The notes under the pieces are model-generated. The model saw nothing but the letters and a program-made list of their open reading frames with translations. It was not told where the DNA came from and ran no database searches. The translations under genes were made by a program, and so were the position numbers. Of a stretch of DNA of 42,317 nucleotides, positions 23,469 through 31,832 are shown piece after piece; positions within the stretch are counted from its first letter, which is position 1, and each line of letters opens with the position of its first letter. This stretch comes from an uncultured Oscillibacter sp. (GTDB lineage Bacteria; Bacillota; Clostridia; Oscillospirales; Oscillospiraceae), in assembly GCA_946183175.1 (NCBI GenBank), contig CAMHBH010000002.1:1-42317 (forward strand), given 5' to 3'.

Positions 23469-23497
23469 ATTATACCCGGTTTCCGCTTCTTTGTCAA
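23469..23497 (-). promoter_or_regulatory. Consensus promoter of uvrA
   Basis: TTGACA (23497-23492), exactly 17 bp, TATAAT (23474-23469): a perfect housekeeping promoter, consistent with a strong promoter held down by a repressor. Confidence 0.88.
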
Positions 23498-23646
23498 GCT
23501 GTAGTCGCGTGGGCCTCTCCGGGGCTATCTCCCGTAATTTGGCCGGTTCCCGACTCCCCCGCCGTACACGGCGACGGAAAGGCAAGTGCCAGGCCTTGAC
23601 AGTCATTTTCTCCATAGATTCCGCGCGCAGACAGCCGAAAAAGTAT

Positions 23647-23675
23647 TTGACAACTCTGCTTATACATGGTAAACT
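23647..23675 (+). promoter_or_regulatory. Promoter of the Ca2+-ATPase/TerD cassette
   Basis: TTGACA (23647-23652), 17-bp spacer, TAAACT (23670-23675) preceded by TGG, an extended -10. It lies 65 bp before the ATPase start and probably drives the genes through at least 28236. Confidence 0.7.
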
Positions 23676-23739
23676 GAATCGCTTACTTGATAAAATGACT
23701 GTAGATTGTATCCTTGGGCATAATACGGAGGTATGTCTT

Positions 23740-26343
23740 ATGAAATTCACCGGTCTGACGCCGCAGGAAGTCGAGGAAAGCCGAAAGCAATACGGCGCGA
23801 ACGTACTGACGCAGATTCCGCCCGACCCGCTCTGGAAAAAAATCATGGAGGGCTTCAAGGACCCCATGATTATGATTCTGCTGGTCGCAATGGCCGTACA
23901 ACTGATTCTGTTCTTTCTCAAACAGGCGGAGTGGTTCGAGCCCGTCGGAATCCTGATTGCCATCCTGATTGCGAACGGGGTTTCCTCCGTCAGCGAGAGC
24001 CGTCAGGAGGGCAAGGCGTCGGCGCTGAAGGCCGAGGAGGAGGCCCGGGAATCGGCGAAGGTCGTCCGGGCCGGGGAACTGCTGGAAATCCCGGTCGGGG
24101 AGGTCGTCACGGGCGATATCGTCTATCTACAGGCCGGGGACAAAATCGCCGCCGACGGCGAAATCGTAGAGGGTATGGTCATGGTCGACCAGGCCGCGCT
24201 CAACGGCGAGACCGAGGAGGCCAGAAAGACCCCGCTCCCCGAGGGGGAATCGTACAACATCAAAGACCTGCTCAACCCCTGCTACGCCTACCGCGGTACG
24301 GTCGTCTGCGGCGGCGAGGCCTATATGCAAGTCAAGGTTGTCGGCGATAAGACGCTGTTCGGCGAACTGGCTTTAGAAGTACAGGAGGACACCCGCGAGA
24401 CGCCCTTACAGGTCAAGCTCCACGACCTGGCGAATAAGATTTCGCGGTTCGGCTATATCGGGGCCACGGCGATAGTCGTGGGCATTCTGGCGAAAAACCT
24501 GCTGGGCGGGAATATCCCCGATAACTTCTACGGCTGGGTGCGGCTGATTCTCGACGCCGTGACCGTCGCCGTGACTATCATCGTCTGCGCGGTGCCCGAG
24601 GGCCTGCCTATGCTGACTTCTATTCTGCTGTCGTTCCAGAGTCTGCGCATGGCGAAAGACAACGTACTCGTCCGCAAAATCAACGGCCTGGAGACCGCCG
24701 GAAGTCTGAGCCTGCTCTACTCCGACAAAACCGGGACGATTACGGAAGGCCGCCTGTCCGTGACGGAACTCGCCACCGGCGACGGCAAGACCTACGCCGC
24801 GATTCGCGACACGTCCGCCGGGTTCGCCGAGGAACTGCTGTTAGGATTGGGCGTCAACAACAGCGCCGCCGTCAGCGCCGGGAACATCATCGGCGGCAAC
24901 AGCACCGACCGCGCCGTGATGTCGTACCTGTACGAGGCCGGGCTGGCCGGGCGTATCCCGGAACTCAAAAACAGTGCCAAGTCCTTCCGGGCGTTCGATT
25001 CCAATAAGAAATCGTCAAGCGTGACGGTTTCCCGCGAAAACGGGGCCTATACCTACGTCAAGGGCGCGCCGGAACGCCTGCTTGTCCGTTGTCGGCACTA
25101 CCTCGCCGCCGACGGCACCGTACACCCCATGCCCGACCAGAAGGCCATGCAGGACTATCTCGACACGCAGTCGGCGCGCTCTATGCGCCTGTTGGCCGTA
25201 GCGCGTGCTGAGGGCGAGAGCGACGAGGGCGAACTGACCCTTGTATGCCTCTTGAGTATCCGGGACAACGTGCGCAAGGAGGCCGTCAGCGCCATTCAGG
25301 AAGTGCGCAACGCCGGCATTCAGGTCGTCATGATTACCGGAGACCGCAAGGAAACCGCCGTGGCCATTGCGAAAGAGTCGGGGCTTGTCACGTCGCCCGA
25401 CGACGTGGCGCTGACTTCGGCGGAAGTCGGGGAGAAGACCGACAGCGAACTCAAAGAACTGTTGCCGCGACTTCGTGTCGTCTCGCGTGCTTTGCCGTCC
25501 GACAAAAGTCGTCTCGTGCGCGTGGCGCAGGAACTCAACCGCGTCGTGGGCATGACCGGAGACGGCGTCAACGATTCCCCCGCGCTCAAAAAGGCCGATG
25601 TCGGCTTCGCCATGGGCAGCGGCACGGAAGTCGCAAAAGAGGCCGGGGATATTACGATTCTCGACGACAATTTCTCGTCCATCGAAAAGGCCATCCTCTA
25701 CGGGCGCACGATGTTTAAGAGTATCCGCAAATTCCTGATTTTCCAGTTGACGGTCAACGTCGCCGCCGTGCTGATTTGCTTCCTCGGGCCCCTGCTCGGC
25801 GAAAACGTCGTCATGACGGTCATTCAGCTTCTTTTGGTCAACCTCGCCATGGACACCCTCGCGGCAATCGCCTTCGGGAGCGAACCCGCCCGCCAGGAGT
25901 ATATGCGCGAACCGCCCGTGCCGCGCTCGGCGAGTATCGTCAGCCGGGATATGCTCATTCAGATTATCATCGCCGCGCTCTATATTACCTGTCTGTGCCT
26001 CTCGATTCTCTTCTTCCCGCCGCTTCGCAACCTCTTCGGCGACGTGGACACCACCTATCTGAAATCCGCGCTCTTCGCGACCTTCATGATGTCCATTACC
26101 TTCAACGGCTTCAACGCCCGTACCGAACACCTCAACCCGTTCTACGAAATCGGCCGCAACCGGAATTTCCTGCTCGTCATGGGCTCCATCTTCGCCCTGC
26201 AATTCGTCTTCGTGACGTTCGGCGGCCCGGCCTTAAGCGTCGAACCGTTAAGCGTCGGGGCCTGGCTCCTCTGCGCCGCGCTTGCCTTCCTCGTGATTCC
26301 GATTGATATGCTGAGAAAGTTCGTGACCGGGAAACACGCCTGA
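23740..26343 (+). CDS. PMCA-type calcium-translocating P-type ATPase
   Basis: An 867-aa P2-type ATPase that would export Ca2+ (or a similar divalent cation) across the cytoplasmic membrane. The phosphorylated aspartate is Asp329 in DKTGT, the ion-binding helix motif is VPEGLP, the hinge is TGDGVNDSPALKKADVG (Asp near 608), the actuator loop is LNGETEEARK, and NLAMDTLAAIAFGSEPAR is typical of Ca2+ pumps. About ten membrane segments are visible. The ATG at 23740 has GGAGGT 7 nt upstream; a longer frame to 23491 would run through the promoter. It is followed after 23 bp by terD, a pairing known from Ter stress clusters, where the pump and Ca2+-binding TerD proteins are thought to act together at the membrane. 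Confidence 0.95.
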   Translation: MKFTGLTPQEVEESRKQYGANVLTQIPPDPLWKKIMEGFKDPMIMILLVAMAVQLILFFLKQAEWFEPVGILIAILIANGVSSVSESRQEGKASALKAEEEARESAKVVRAGELLEIPVGEVVTGDIVYLQAGDKIAADGEIVEGMVMVDQAALNGETEEARKTPLPEGESYNIKDLLNPCYAYRGTVVCGGEAYMQVKVVGDKTLFGELALEVQEDTRETPLQVKLHDLANKISRFGYIGATAIVVGILAKNLLGGNIPDNFYGWVRLILDAVTVAVTIIVCAVPEGLPMLTSILLSFQSLRMAKDNVLVRKINGLETAGSLSLLYSDKTGTITEGRLSVTELATGDGKTYAAIRDTSAGFAEELLLGLGVNNSAAVSAGNIIGGNSTDRAVMSYLYEAGLAGRIPELKNSAKSFRAFDSNKKSSSVTVSRENGAYTYVKGAPERLLVRCRHYLAADGTVHPMPDQKAMQDYLDTQSARSMRLLAVARAEGESDEGELTLVCLLSIRDNVRKEAVSAIQEVRNAGIQVVMITGDRKETAVAIAKESGLVTSPDDVALTSAEVGEKTDSELKELLPRLRVVSRALPSDKSRLVRVAQELNRVVGMTGDGVNDSPALKKADVGFAMGSGTEVAKEAGDITILDDNFSSIEKAILYGRTMFKSIRKFLIFQLTVNVAAVLICFLGPLLGENVVMTVIQLLLVNLAMDTLAAIAFGSEPARQEYMREPPVPRSASIVSRDMLIQIIIAALYITCLCLSILFFPPLRNLFGDVDTTYLKSALFATFMMSITFNGFNARTEHLNPFYEIGRNRNFLLVMGSIFALQFVFVTFGGPALSVEPLSVGAWLLCAALAFLVIPIDMLRKFVTGKHA

Positions 26344-26366
26344 ACTGTGATAAGGAGGCTGTCAAA

Positions 26367-26945
26367 ATGGCTGTAAGTTTGTCCAAGGGGCAGAAAGTAG
26401 ACCTGACGAAAAACAATCCGGGCCTGAGCAAGATTCTCGTCGGGCTGGGCTGGGATACCAACAAATACGATGGGGGCTACGACTTCGACCTCGACGCCGC
26501 CGCCTTCCTGCTGGGGGCCAACGGCAAGGTGACTTCCGATGCCGATTTCGTATTCTACAACAACCTCAAGCACCCCTCGGGGAGTGTCGAACACATGGGC
26601 GACAACCGTACCGGGGCCGGCGAGGGCGACGACGAACAGATTCTCATCGACCTGAGCAAAGTCCCCGCCAATATCGACAAGATTGACTTTACCGTCACCA
26701 TCTACGAGGCCGACGAGCGCCAGCAGAATTTCGGACAGGTCAGCAACGCCTATATCCACGTCCTCGACGACGCCAACAGCCGGGAACTCATCCGCTATGA
26801 CCTCGGGGAAGATTTCTCCGTCGAAACCGCCATGGTCGTCGGGGAGATTTACCGCAACGCCGGGGAATGGAAATTCAACGCCATCGGGAGCGGCTTCAAG
26901 GGCGGACTGCGCGCGCTGGGCCTCAACTACGGCGTCAACGTGTAA
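26367..26945 (+). CDS. terD: TerD-family Ca2+-binding stress protein (copy 1)
   Basis: A 192-aa TerD-domain protein of the tellurium resistance/general stress family. It starts MAVSLSKGQKVDLTKNNPGL, carries the acidic Ca2+-binding signatures DFDLDAAAFLL and GDNRTGAGEGDDEQI, and ends in FNAIGSGFKGGLRALGLNYG. These proteins bind Ca2+ and are linked to tellurite, phage and oxidative stress resistance; the biochemical job is still unclear. AAGGAGG lies before the ATG. It sits 23 bp after the Ca2+ pump and 14 bp before a second copy. I count about 31 differences in 192 positions between the two, pointing to tandem duplication. Confidence 0.96.
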   Translation: MAVSLSKGQKVDLTKNNPGLSKILVGLGWDTNKYDGGYDFDLDAAAFLLGANGKVTSDADFVFYNNLKHPSGSVEHMGDNRTGAGEGDDEQILIDLSKVPANIDKIDFTVTIYEADERQQNFGQVSNAYIHVLDDANSRELIRYDLGEDFSVETAMVVGEIYRNAGEWKFNAIGSGFKGGLRALGLNYGVNV

Positions 26946-26959
26946 TGGAGGGTTCGTAA

Positions 26960-27538
26960 ATGGCAGTGAATTTGTCCAAGGGGCAGAAAGTCGACCTGAC
27001 GAAAAACAACCCCGGTCTGAGCAAACTCCTTGTCGGGCTGGGCTGGGACGTGAACAAGTACGACGGCGGCTCCGACTTCGACCTCGACGCCTCCGTATTC
27101 CTCCTCGCGCCCAACGGCAGGGTGACTTCCGACGCCGATTTCGTATTCTACGGCAACCTCAAGCACGCTTCCGGGAGTGTCGAACACATGGGCGACAACC
27201 GTACCGGGGCCGGGGAGGGCGACGACGAACAAATCCGCGTCGATTTGGCTAAAGTCCCCGAATCCATCGACAAAATTGATTTCACCGTCACCATCTACGA
27301 GGCCGACGCCCGCAAGCAGAACTTCGGACAGGTCAGCAACGCCTATATCCGCGTCATGGACGAGGCCAACCACAAGGAACTCGTCCGCTACGACCTCGGA
27401 GAAGACTACTCCATCGAAACCGCGCTCGTCGTGGGCGAACTCTACCGCAACCGCGGGGAATGGAAGTTCAACGCCATCGGCAACGGCTTTCAGGGGGGAC
27501 TTCGCGCGCTGGGCCTCAACTACGGGGTGAACGTGTGA
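26960..27538 (+). CDS. terD: TerD-family Ca2+-binding stress protein (copy 2)
   Basis: A 192-aa paralogue of the preceding gene with the same length and no gaps. Differences cluster at a few surface positions (for example SDFDLDASVFLLAPNGR for YDFDLDAAAFLLGANGK) while the acidic Ca2+ motifs are unchanged. GGAGGG precedes the ATG. Its TGA overlaps the ATG of the following AIM24-family gene by one base (TGATG at 27536-27540), indicating coupled translation. Retention of two near-identical copies suggests a dosage need or hetero-oligomer formation; that is inference. Confidence 0.96.
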   Translation: MAVNLSKGQKVDLTKNNPGLSKLLVGLGWDVNKYDGGSDFDLDASVFLLAPNGRVTSDADFVFYGNLKHASGSVEHMGDNRTGAGEGDDEQIRVDLAKVPESIDKIDFTVTIYEADARKQNFGQVSNAYIRVMDEANHKELVRYDLGEDYSIETALVVGELYRNRGEWKFNAIGNGFQGGLRALGLNYGVNV

Positions 27539-28236
27539 TGAAGTACGAAATTCTCTACGGCAACGCCTTTCCGGTCGTGCGTTGCGAACTCGAACGCGGG
27601 GAGGCCGTCAAGGCCGAATCCGACGCCATGATTGCCATGTCCGGCGCGCTGGACATTGAGGGCTCCATGGAGGGGAATTTCCTCGGCGGTCTGGCCCGGA
27701 AATTCCTCACCGGAGAAAAATTCTTCTTCCAGACCATCCGCGCCGCGCGCGGCCCCGGGAAAGTCCTCCTCGGGCCGTCCACACTCGGTGGCGTCGTCGA
27801 CGTGCAACTGGACGGAAGCTATCACCTGCGCGTACAGAAGGACGGCTTCCTCGCCGCTACGTCCGGGATTAACGTCGAGACCGCCATGCAGAATCTTATG
27901 CAGGGGATATTCTCTCGGGAAGGCCTTTTCGTGCTGGACGTACACGGGCGCGGGACAGTCTTTTTGAGCAGTTTCGGCGCGATTCACGCCATCAACCTCG
28001 CCGCCGGGGAGGAGGTCGTCGTCGACAACGGGCACCTCGTCGCGTGGCCCGATTATATGGACTACCACATCGAAAAGGCCTCCGGCGGCTGGATTTCCAG
28101 CATGATGTCCGGGGAGACGCTGGTCTGCCGCTTTACGGGCCCCGGCGTCGTGCTCATCCAGACCAGAAAGCCCGAATCGTTCGGACAGTGGCTGCAAGGG
28201 ATGCTTCCGCCGTCCGTCCGGCAGAACCGCAATTGA
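27538..28236 (+). CDS. AIM24/TIGR00266-family protein
   Basis: A 232-aa beta-rich protein of the AIM24 (tryptophan RNA-binding attenuator-like fold, TIGR00266) family. Typical elements are an early LERGEAVKAESDAMIAMSG, repeated short Gly-rich strands, GLARKFLTGEKFFFQ, and a late GETLVCRFTGPGVVLIQTR. No signal peptide or membrane segment. Function is unknown in bacteria; the family frequently sits in TerD gene clusters. It begins on the last base of the terD copy-2 stop and is followed by a hairpin with a short U-run, which may lower transcription into the TerA-like gene. Confidence 0.85.
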   Translation: MKYEILYGNAFPVVRCELERGEAVKAESDAMIAMSGALDIEGSMEGNFLGGLARKFLTGEKFFFQTIRAARGPGKVLLGPSTLGGVVDVQLDGSYHLRVQKDGFLAATSGINVETAMQNLMQGIFSREGLFVLDVHGRGTVFLSSFGAIHAINLAAGEEVVVDNGHLVAWPDYMDYHIEKASGGWISSMMSGETLVCRFTGPGVVLIQTRKPESFGQWLQGMLPPSVRQNRN

Positions 28237-28245
28237 ACGCGCTCA

Positions 28246-28271
28246 GGCGGGGAACTTTCCCCGCCCCTTTT
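28246..28271 (+). terminator. Hairpin with short U-run inside the Ter cassette
   Basis: GGCGGGGAA (28246-28254), 2-nt loop, TTCCCCGCC (28257-28265), then CCTTTT. It is an intrinsic terminator or attenuator between the AIM24 gene and the TerA-like gene; partial readthrough would set lower expression of the last gene. No separate promoter is obvious behind it. Confidence 0.6.
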
Positions 28272-28297
28272 CGTACAGAATCAAGAGGGGGGATTTT

Positions 28298-29530
28298 ATG
28301 AACGTCCAGCGAGGAATGCGCGGCAAACTCGACCAGTACGTGAACACGGGCCGGGAGATTACGGTATCCATGTCCGTGACGGGCCGGGACGTTTACGACT
28401 ACTGCTGTTTCGGCGTCGACGCCGACGGGAAGCTCTCCGACGACCGCTACATGGTCTTCTACAATCAGACGCGCTCCCCGGGCGGCGAAATCCGCTACGC
28501 GCCGAATGCTCAGGGCGCGGCGTTCACGGTGTCGCTCGAAAGCCTCCCCGCGACTATCGACAAACTCGTGTTCACGGTCTCCATCGACGGACAGGGCGTC
28601 ATGGGCACTATCTCGGCGCATACGCTGGACGTAGTCCAGGACGGCGACGCCGCCCTGCAAATGCGCCTCTCCGGGTCCGACTTCCTCAACGAACGCGCCA
28701 TTATCTCCGTGGAACTCTACCGGAAAGGCGGCTGGCGCTTCTCCGCCGTGGCGCGGGGGTTCAACGGCGGCCTCGGTGACTTGCTCCGCGCCTACGGCGG
28801 CGAGGAGGCCGCCCCGCAACCGCAACCCGTACCGCCGCCGAAAGCGCCTCCCGTCGTGCCGCCCGCGCCGCCGAAAATTGTCACGCCGCCGAAAGAGACG
28901 ATTGTCATACCGCCGCCCGTCGCGACGCCGCCGAAAAAAGTCGAGTTGCGCAAGGGTCAGAAAGTCAGCCTTGAGAAGCGCGGAAAGAACTTAGGCGAAA
29001 TCGTCATCAACCTGAACTGGCAGCAGCCGACGGGGCGCGGCGGACTGTTCGGAATGCGTCCCGCTGCCGTGGACTTGGACTTGGGCTGTCTGTACGAACT
29101 GAAGGACGGCACAAAGGGCTGCGTACAGGCGCTTGGCAAGTCGTTCGGCAACTACTCGAAAGTGCCGTACGTCGTACTCGACGGCGACGACCGTACAGGG
29201 GCCTCCGCGGGCGGGGAAAACCTCCGCGTCAACGGGAACAAAGTCTCCCTCATCCGCCGGATTCTCGTTTATACGTTCATCTACGACGGCGCGGCGAACT
29301 GGCGCGAGGCCAATGGCGTCGTGACTGTCCGGTGTGCCGACGGGCAGGAAATCATCGTCCGCATGGACGAATACGGCTCCAACCTCGGAATGTGCGCGAT
29401 TGCGCTGTTGGAGAACGACCACGACGAGACTTTGAGCGTCGAGAAGGTGGTACGCTTCTTCAAGGGACACAACCAAATGGACGACGCGTTCCACTGGGGC
29501 CTCCGCTGGATTCGCGGCAAAAAGGACTGA
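28298..29530 (+). CDS. TerA-like protein with two TerD-type domains joined by a proline-rich linker
   Basis: A 410-aa protein. Residues about 1-160 are a divergent TerD domain (VNTGREITVSMSV ... VFTVSIDGQGVMGTIS ... SAVARGFNGGLGDLLRAYGG). A linker of about 45 residues (168-214) is built of Pro, Lys and Val with PPK and PPP repeats. Residues about 215-410 form a second, TerA-type domain (LRKGQKVSLEKRGKNLGEIVINLNW ... VDLDLGCLYEL ... DGDDRTGASAGGE). This matches the TerA class of tellurium resistance proteins, which act with TerD. The first domain has lost several acidic Ca2+-site residues seen in the two TerD proteins, while the second keeps DLDLG and GDDRTG. Soluble. AGAGGGGGG precedes the ATG. 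Last gene of the cassette. Confidence 0.85.
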   Translation: MNVQRGMRGKLDQYVNTGREITVSMSVTGRDVYDYCCFGVDADGKLSDDRYMVFYNQTRSPGGEIRYAPNAQGAAFTVSLESLPATIDKLVFTVSIDGQGVMGTISAHTLDVVQDGDAALQMRLSGSDFLNERAIISVELYRKGGWRFSAVARGFNGGLGDLLRAYGGEEAAPQPQPVPPPKAPPVVPPAPPKIVTPPKETIVIPPPVATPPKKVELRKGQKVSLEKRGKNLGEIVINLNWQQPTGRGGLFGMRPAAVDLDLGCLYELKDGTKGCVQALGKSFGNYSKVPYVVLDGDDRTGASAGGENLRVNGNKVSLIRRILVYTFIYDGAANWREANGVVTVRCADGQEIIVRMDEYGSNLGMCAIALLENDHDETLSVEKVVRFFKGHNQMDDAFHWGLRWIRGKKD

Positions 29531-29535
29531 TACAA

Positions 29536-29566
29536 AACCCGCCCGGGCGCGTTTCCCGGACGGGTT
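29536..29566. terminator. Hairpin between TerA-like gene and the convergent unknown gene
   Basis: AACCCG-C-CCGGG, 7-nt loop, CCCGG-A-CGGGTT gives an 11-pair stem with one mismatch, wedged between two convergent stops. No U-tract; probably bidirectional. Confidence 0.5.
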
Positions 29567-29569
29567 GCG

Positions 29570-31174
29570 TTATTGCGCGGCGCACTCGTCGGCGAGACGC
29601 GCCAGCGACTGCGCCGTGATGGCCGTACAGGGTACATAGCGGTGTGTCGGGTTGCCGTTCAGCAGGAATCCCGCGATTCCGTTCGGGTTGCGGGTCATGT
29701 GCCATACGCCGTTCTTGTCGGAGGCCCCTTCCCGCGCGACCAGGGCCTCACAGATACGCTCCCACAAGGCCATGTCGACGGCCTCTCCGCGCGTCAGGAC
29801 GGCGGAGTGTATTTCGGCGTCGCGGAAAATCGTCAGGCCGAACGCGCCGTTGTGCGTCCGCAGGTAGCGGTTCAGCGGCCCCGGCGAAAGTCCGCCTACT
29901 GACGATAAGTCGTAGATTTTCAGCGGCACGCCGTGCTTGTCTTTCAGCTCGCAACTCGCAATGGTAATTGTCCCCGCCGGGGTCTCGATGGCGTCGGCCT
30001 CCGCGCAGTCCTTCGGAATCGCCGCGCACAGCGCTTCGTAGGTGCGCGAAAAGAGCATTTCCTGGTAGAACCGCCCTTCCCACAGGAAGTACATCACCAG
30101 CCGCGACACCTCCTCGCCCCATGTCCGCGTACACAGATACGGCAGATACGGTACCAGCAGATTCAAGTCGGTTTCGTGCCCGGTCTCGCGTCCCTTCACG
30201 ACACGGTTGCCCTGCTTGTCGGTCATCGTCAGTTTCAAGTCGCCGTTGGCCTGACTGCGCGCGAAAACCGTCGTCAGAAAGCGCGTGATTTTACGCGACG
30301 CGGCGTCGAACCCCGGTTCGTCCTTCAGCGCCGTGCGCGCCCGGTAGTCCGACAGCGAACGCCGTAGCGCCGGCTCCCAGCGCCCGCGCTCCCGGAAGTT
30401 CGCGGACGGCTCGCGTAAACCTTCATAGAACGCCGTCAGGGCGGCGTCGACGACGGCGGTTTTCCATACCGGGGCGGCGTCCTCCCCGCCGAACTTCTCC
30501 GCCGGGAGCGCGTTCAAATACTTGACGTACGTCGCGAGGTTCTTCGAGTGCCCCCCGCCGTACATGTCGATATAGTTGACCTCGTTCAACATCTGATAGA
30601 ACGGGTACGGGGGCCGTTGCTTTCCCAAAAGGTAACGCTTCATCAGAATCACGAGGGAACTGCTTTCGCGCTCCTCCCCGTAGGATTCGTGCTCGTCGAA
30701 CAGCAACAGCGGCTCCGCGCCGCCCCGAACCGTACTCCCGATTCCGAGTACGGCGGCGTGGGGCCAGCGCGCTTTCGCGTCGAGGTCGTCGTCGCGGGAG
30801 GTCAGGAACGTCTCGCCGAGTTGTAACCGGTACATCTCATCAGGCAGACAGGCCCGCAGGAATAAGGACGACAAATACTCGTCCATATGGGGCCGGAAGT
30901 GCGGCAGGATATACTCCCACTGTTCGAGCACGTCGGGCGGGAAGGCGTGGATTTCGAGGCCCCGGAACGTCTCCCGGACGACGGCGGCGGATTTCCGGGA
31001 AATCGCCCGGGGCAGTCCGCCACTGTCGCGGATTTCGCCGGGCGTCAGCGTAACGAGGCCGGGGGCCTCCCGGCTCTTTTCGCCGATACGGTCGCACAGC
31101 GCCCAGTTTTCCAGCGTAAATCCGGACTGCTCCGGGATACGGGGCTCTTCCTTCTGATAGTCGGTTTTCTTCAC
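29570..31174 (-). CDS. Uncharacterised 534-aa protein
   Basis: I do not recognise this protein. It is soluble, 534 aa, with no signal peptide, membrane helix, P-loop or zinc motif. Notable segments are FLTSRDDDLDAKARWPHAAVLGIG, LLFDEHESYGEERESSSL, a Gly-rich YIDMYGGGHSKN, LTMTDKQGNRVVKGRETGHETDLN, and a C-terminal GVWHMTRNPNGIAGFLLNGN. The start is GTG at 31174 because AAAGGAG stands 7 nt before it; the upstream ATG at 31219 is poorly placed. It has its own promoter and is convergent with the Ter cassette. Association with that cassette is suggested only by adjacency. Confidence 0.75.
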   Translation of the reverse strand: MKKTDYQKEEPRIPEQSGFTLENWALCDRIGEKSREAPGLVTLTPGEIRDSGGLPRAISRKSAAVVRETFRGLEIHAFPPDVLEQWEYILPHFRPHMDEYLSSLFLRACLPDEMYRLQLGETFLTSRDDDLDAKARWPHAAVLGIGSTVRGGAEPLLLFDEHESYGEERESSSLVILMKRYLLGKQRPPYPFYQMLNEVNYIDMYGGGHSKNLATYVKYLNALPAEKFGGEDAAPVWKTAVVDAALTAFYEGLREPSANFRERGRWEPALRRSLSDYRARTALKDEPGFDAASRKITRFLTTVFARSQANGDLKLTMTDKQGNRVVKGRETGHETDLNLLVPYLPYLCTRTWGEEVSRLVMYFLWEGRFYQEMLFSRTYEALCAAIPKDCAEADAIETPAGTITIASCELKDKHGVPLKIYDLSSVGGLSPGPLNRYLRTHNGAFGLTIFRDAEIHSAVLTRGEAVDMALWERICEALVAREGASDKNGVWHMTRNPNGIAGFLLNGNPTHRYVPCTAITAQSLARLADECAAQ

Positions 31175-31225
31175 AGAGCGGCTCCTTTCCGACTTGTTTC
31201 GTCTGTTTTTCTCGCACAAGCCGTA

Positions 31226-31254
31226 AGTATACTCTGATTCTACGCATAAAGCAA
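31226..31254 (-). promoter_or_regulatory. Promoter of the uncharacterised 534-aa gene
   Basis: TTGCTT (31254-31249), 17-bp spacer, TATACT (31231-31226) on the minus strand, about 50 bp before the GTG start. Confidence 0.6.
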
Positions 31255-31410
31255 GCGTTATTTGCCCTGCCGCGCGGAAAGCGGAACGGAATCATAGTCG
31301 ACTCTGCCCGGATTTTGCGGAGAAGGTCTTAATTTTTCGATATAAACAGCGTCTTGCGTTACGGAGGGCCCGCGCCAAAAAACTCTAGCGAAGTCAAGCG
31401 CAAAAAAGAG

Positions 31411-31439
31411 TTTACGTTCCGGGGCGGTTGTGCTACAAT
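31411..31439 (+). promoter_or_regulatory. Promoter of yerC-iorA-iorB
   Basis: TTTACG (31411-31416), 17-bp spacer, TACAAT (31434-31439) with TGC in front (extended -10). GAAAGGGG follows before the yerC ATG at 31487. Confidence 0.65.
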
Positions 31440-31486
31440 ACCACCGGACGCGACATTCCCGGCGGAACACGAAAGGGGCGGACGCT

Positions 31487-31810
31487 ATGGGCGGGAATCG
31501 AAAACACAGAGAACCGAATACGGGCCTTTATGAGACCATCCTGAACCTCAGAGACCTCGACGAGTGTACCCGTTTTTTTCAAGACCTGTGTACGCCGATA
31601 GAATTACGGAGCATGGAACAGCGCTTTGAAGTGGCGGTAGAGCTGGAGCGCGGCGAAGTCTACTCCGAAATTCTGGCGAAAACCGGGGCGAGCAGTGCGA
31701 CCATCAGCCGGGTACGGCGTTCGATGTTGGACGGCGGCGCGGGCGGCGTCATGCGGGACGTGATTTTCCGCGAACGCTTCCGGCGCACGCCCGAAGAGGA
31801 ATCATCTTGA
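31487..31810 (+). CDS. yerC: YerC/YecD-type TrpR-like DNA-binding protein
   Basis: A 107-aa helix-turn-helix protein of the TrpR superfamily, YerC/YecD group, common in Firmicutes. The segment LCTPIELRSMEQRFEVAVELERG is followed by the DNA-reading helices YSEILAKTGASSATISRVRRSM. The ligand and targets of this group are not established; resemblance to the tryptophan repressor suggests an amino-acid-related effector. It stands 22 bp before iorA in the same direction and under the same promoter, so it may regulate aromatic 2-oxoacid metabolism here, which is inference. Confidence 0.88.
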   Translation: MGGNRKHREPNTGLYETILNLRDLDECTRFFQDLCTPIELRSMEQRFEVAVELERGEVYSEILAKTGASSATISRVRRSMLDGGAGGVMRDVIFRERFRRTPEEESS

Positions 31811-31832
31811 CGGAAATTGTGAGGGAATGAAC

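Larger units (their letters stand above)
23428..23739. other. Divergent uvrA / Ca2+-ATPase control region
   Basis: About 310 bp without a gene. It holds the SOS-controlled uvrA promoter on the minus strand (23469-23497), the LexA box (23455-23466), and the extended -10 promoter of the Ter cassette on the plus strand (23647-23675). The intervening 23500-23640 shows no element I recognise. Confidence 0.7.
31175..31486. other. Divergent control region between the unknown gene and yerC
   Basis: About 310 bp without a gene. It contains the minus promoter of the unknown gene (31226-31254) and the plus promoter of yerC-iorAB (31411-31439). The 31256-31400 segment is more AT-rich in its right half, and nothing in it could be assigned. 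Confidence 0.6.
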
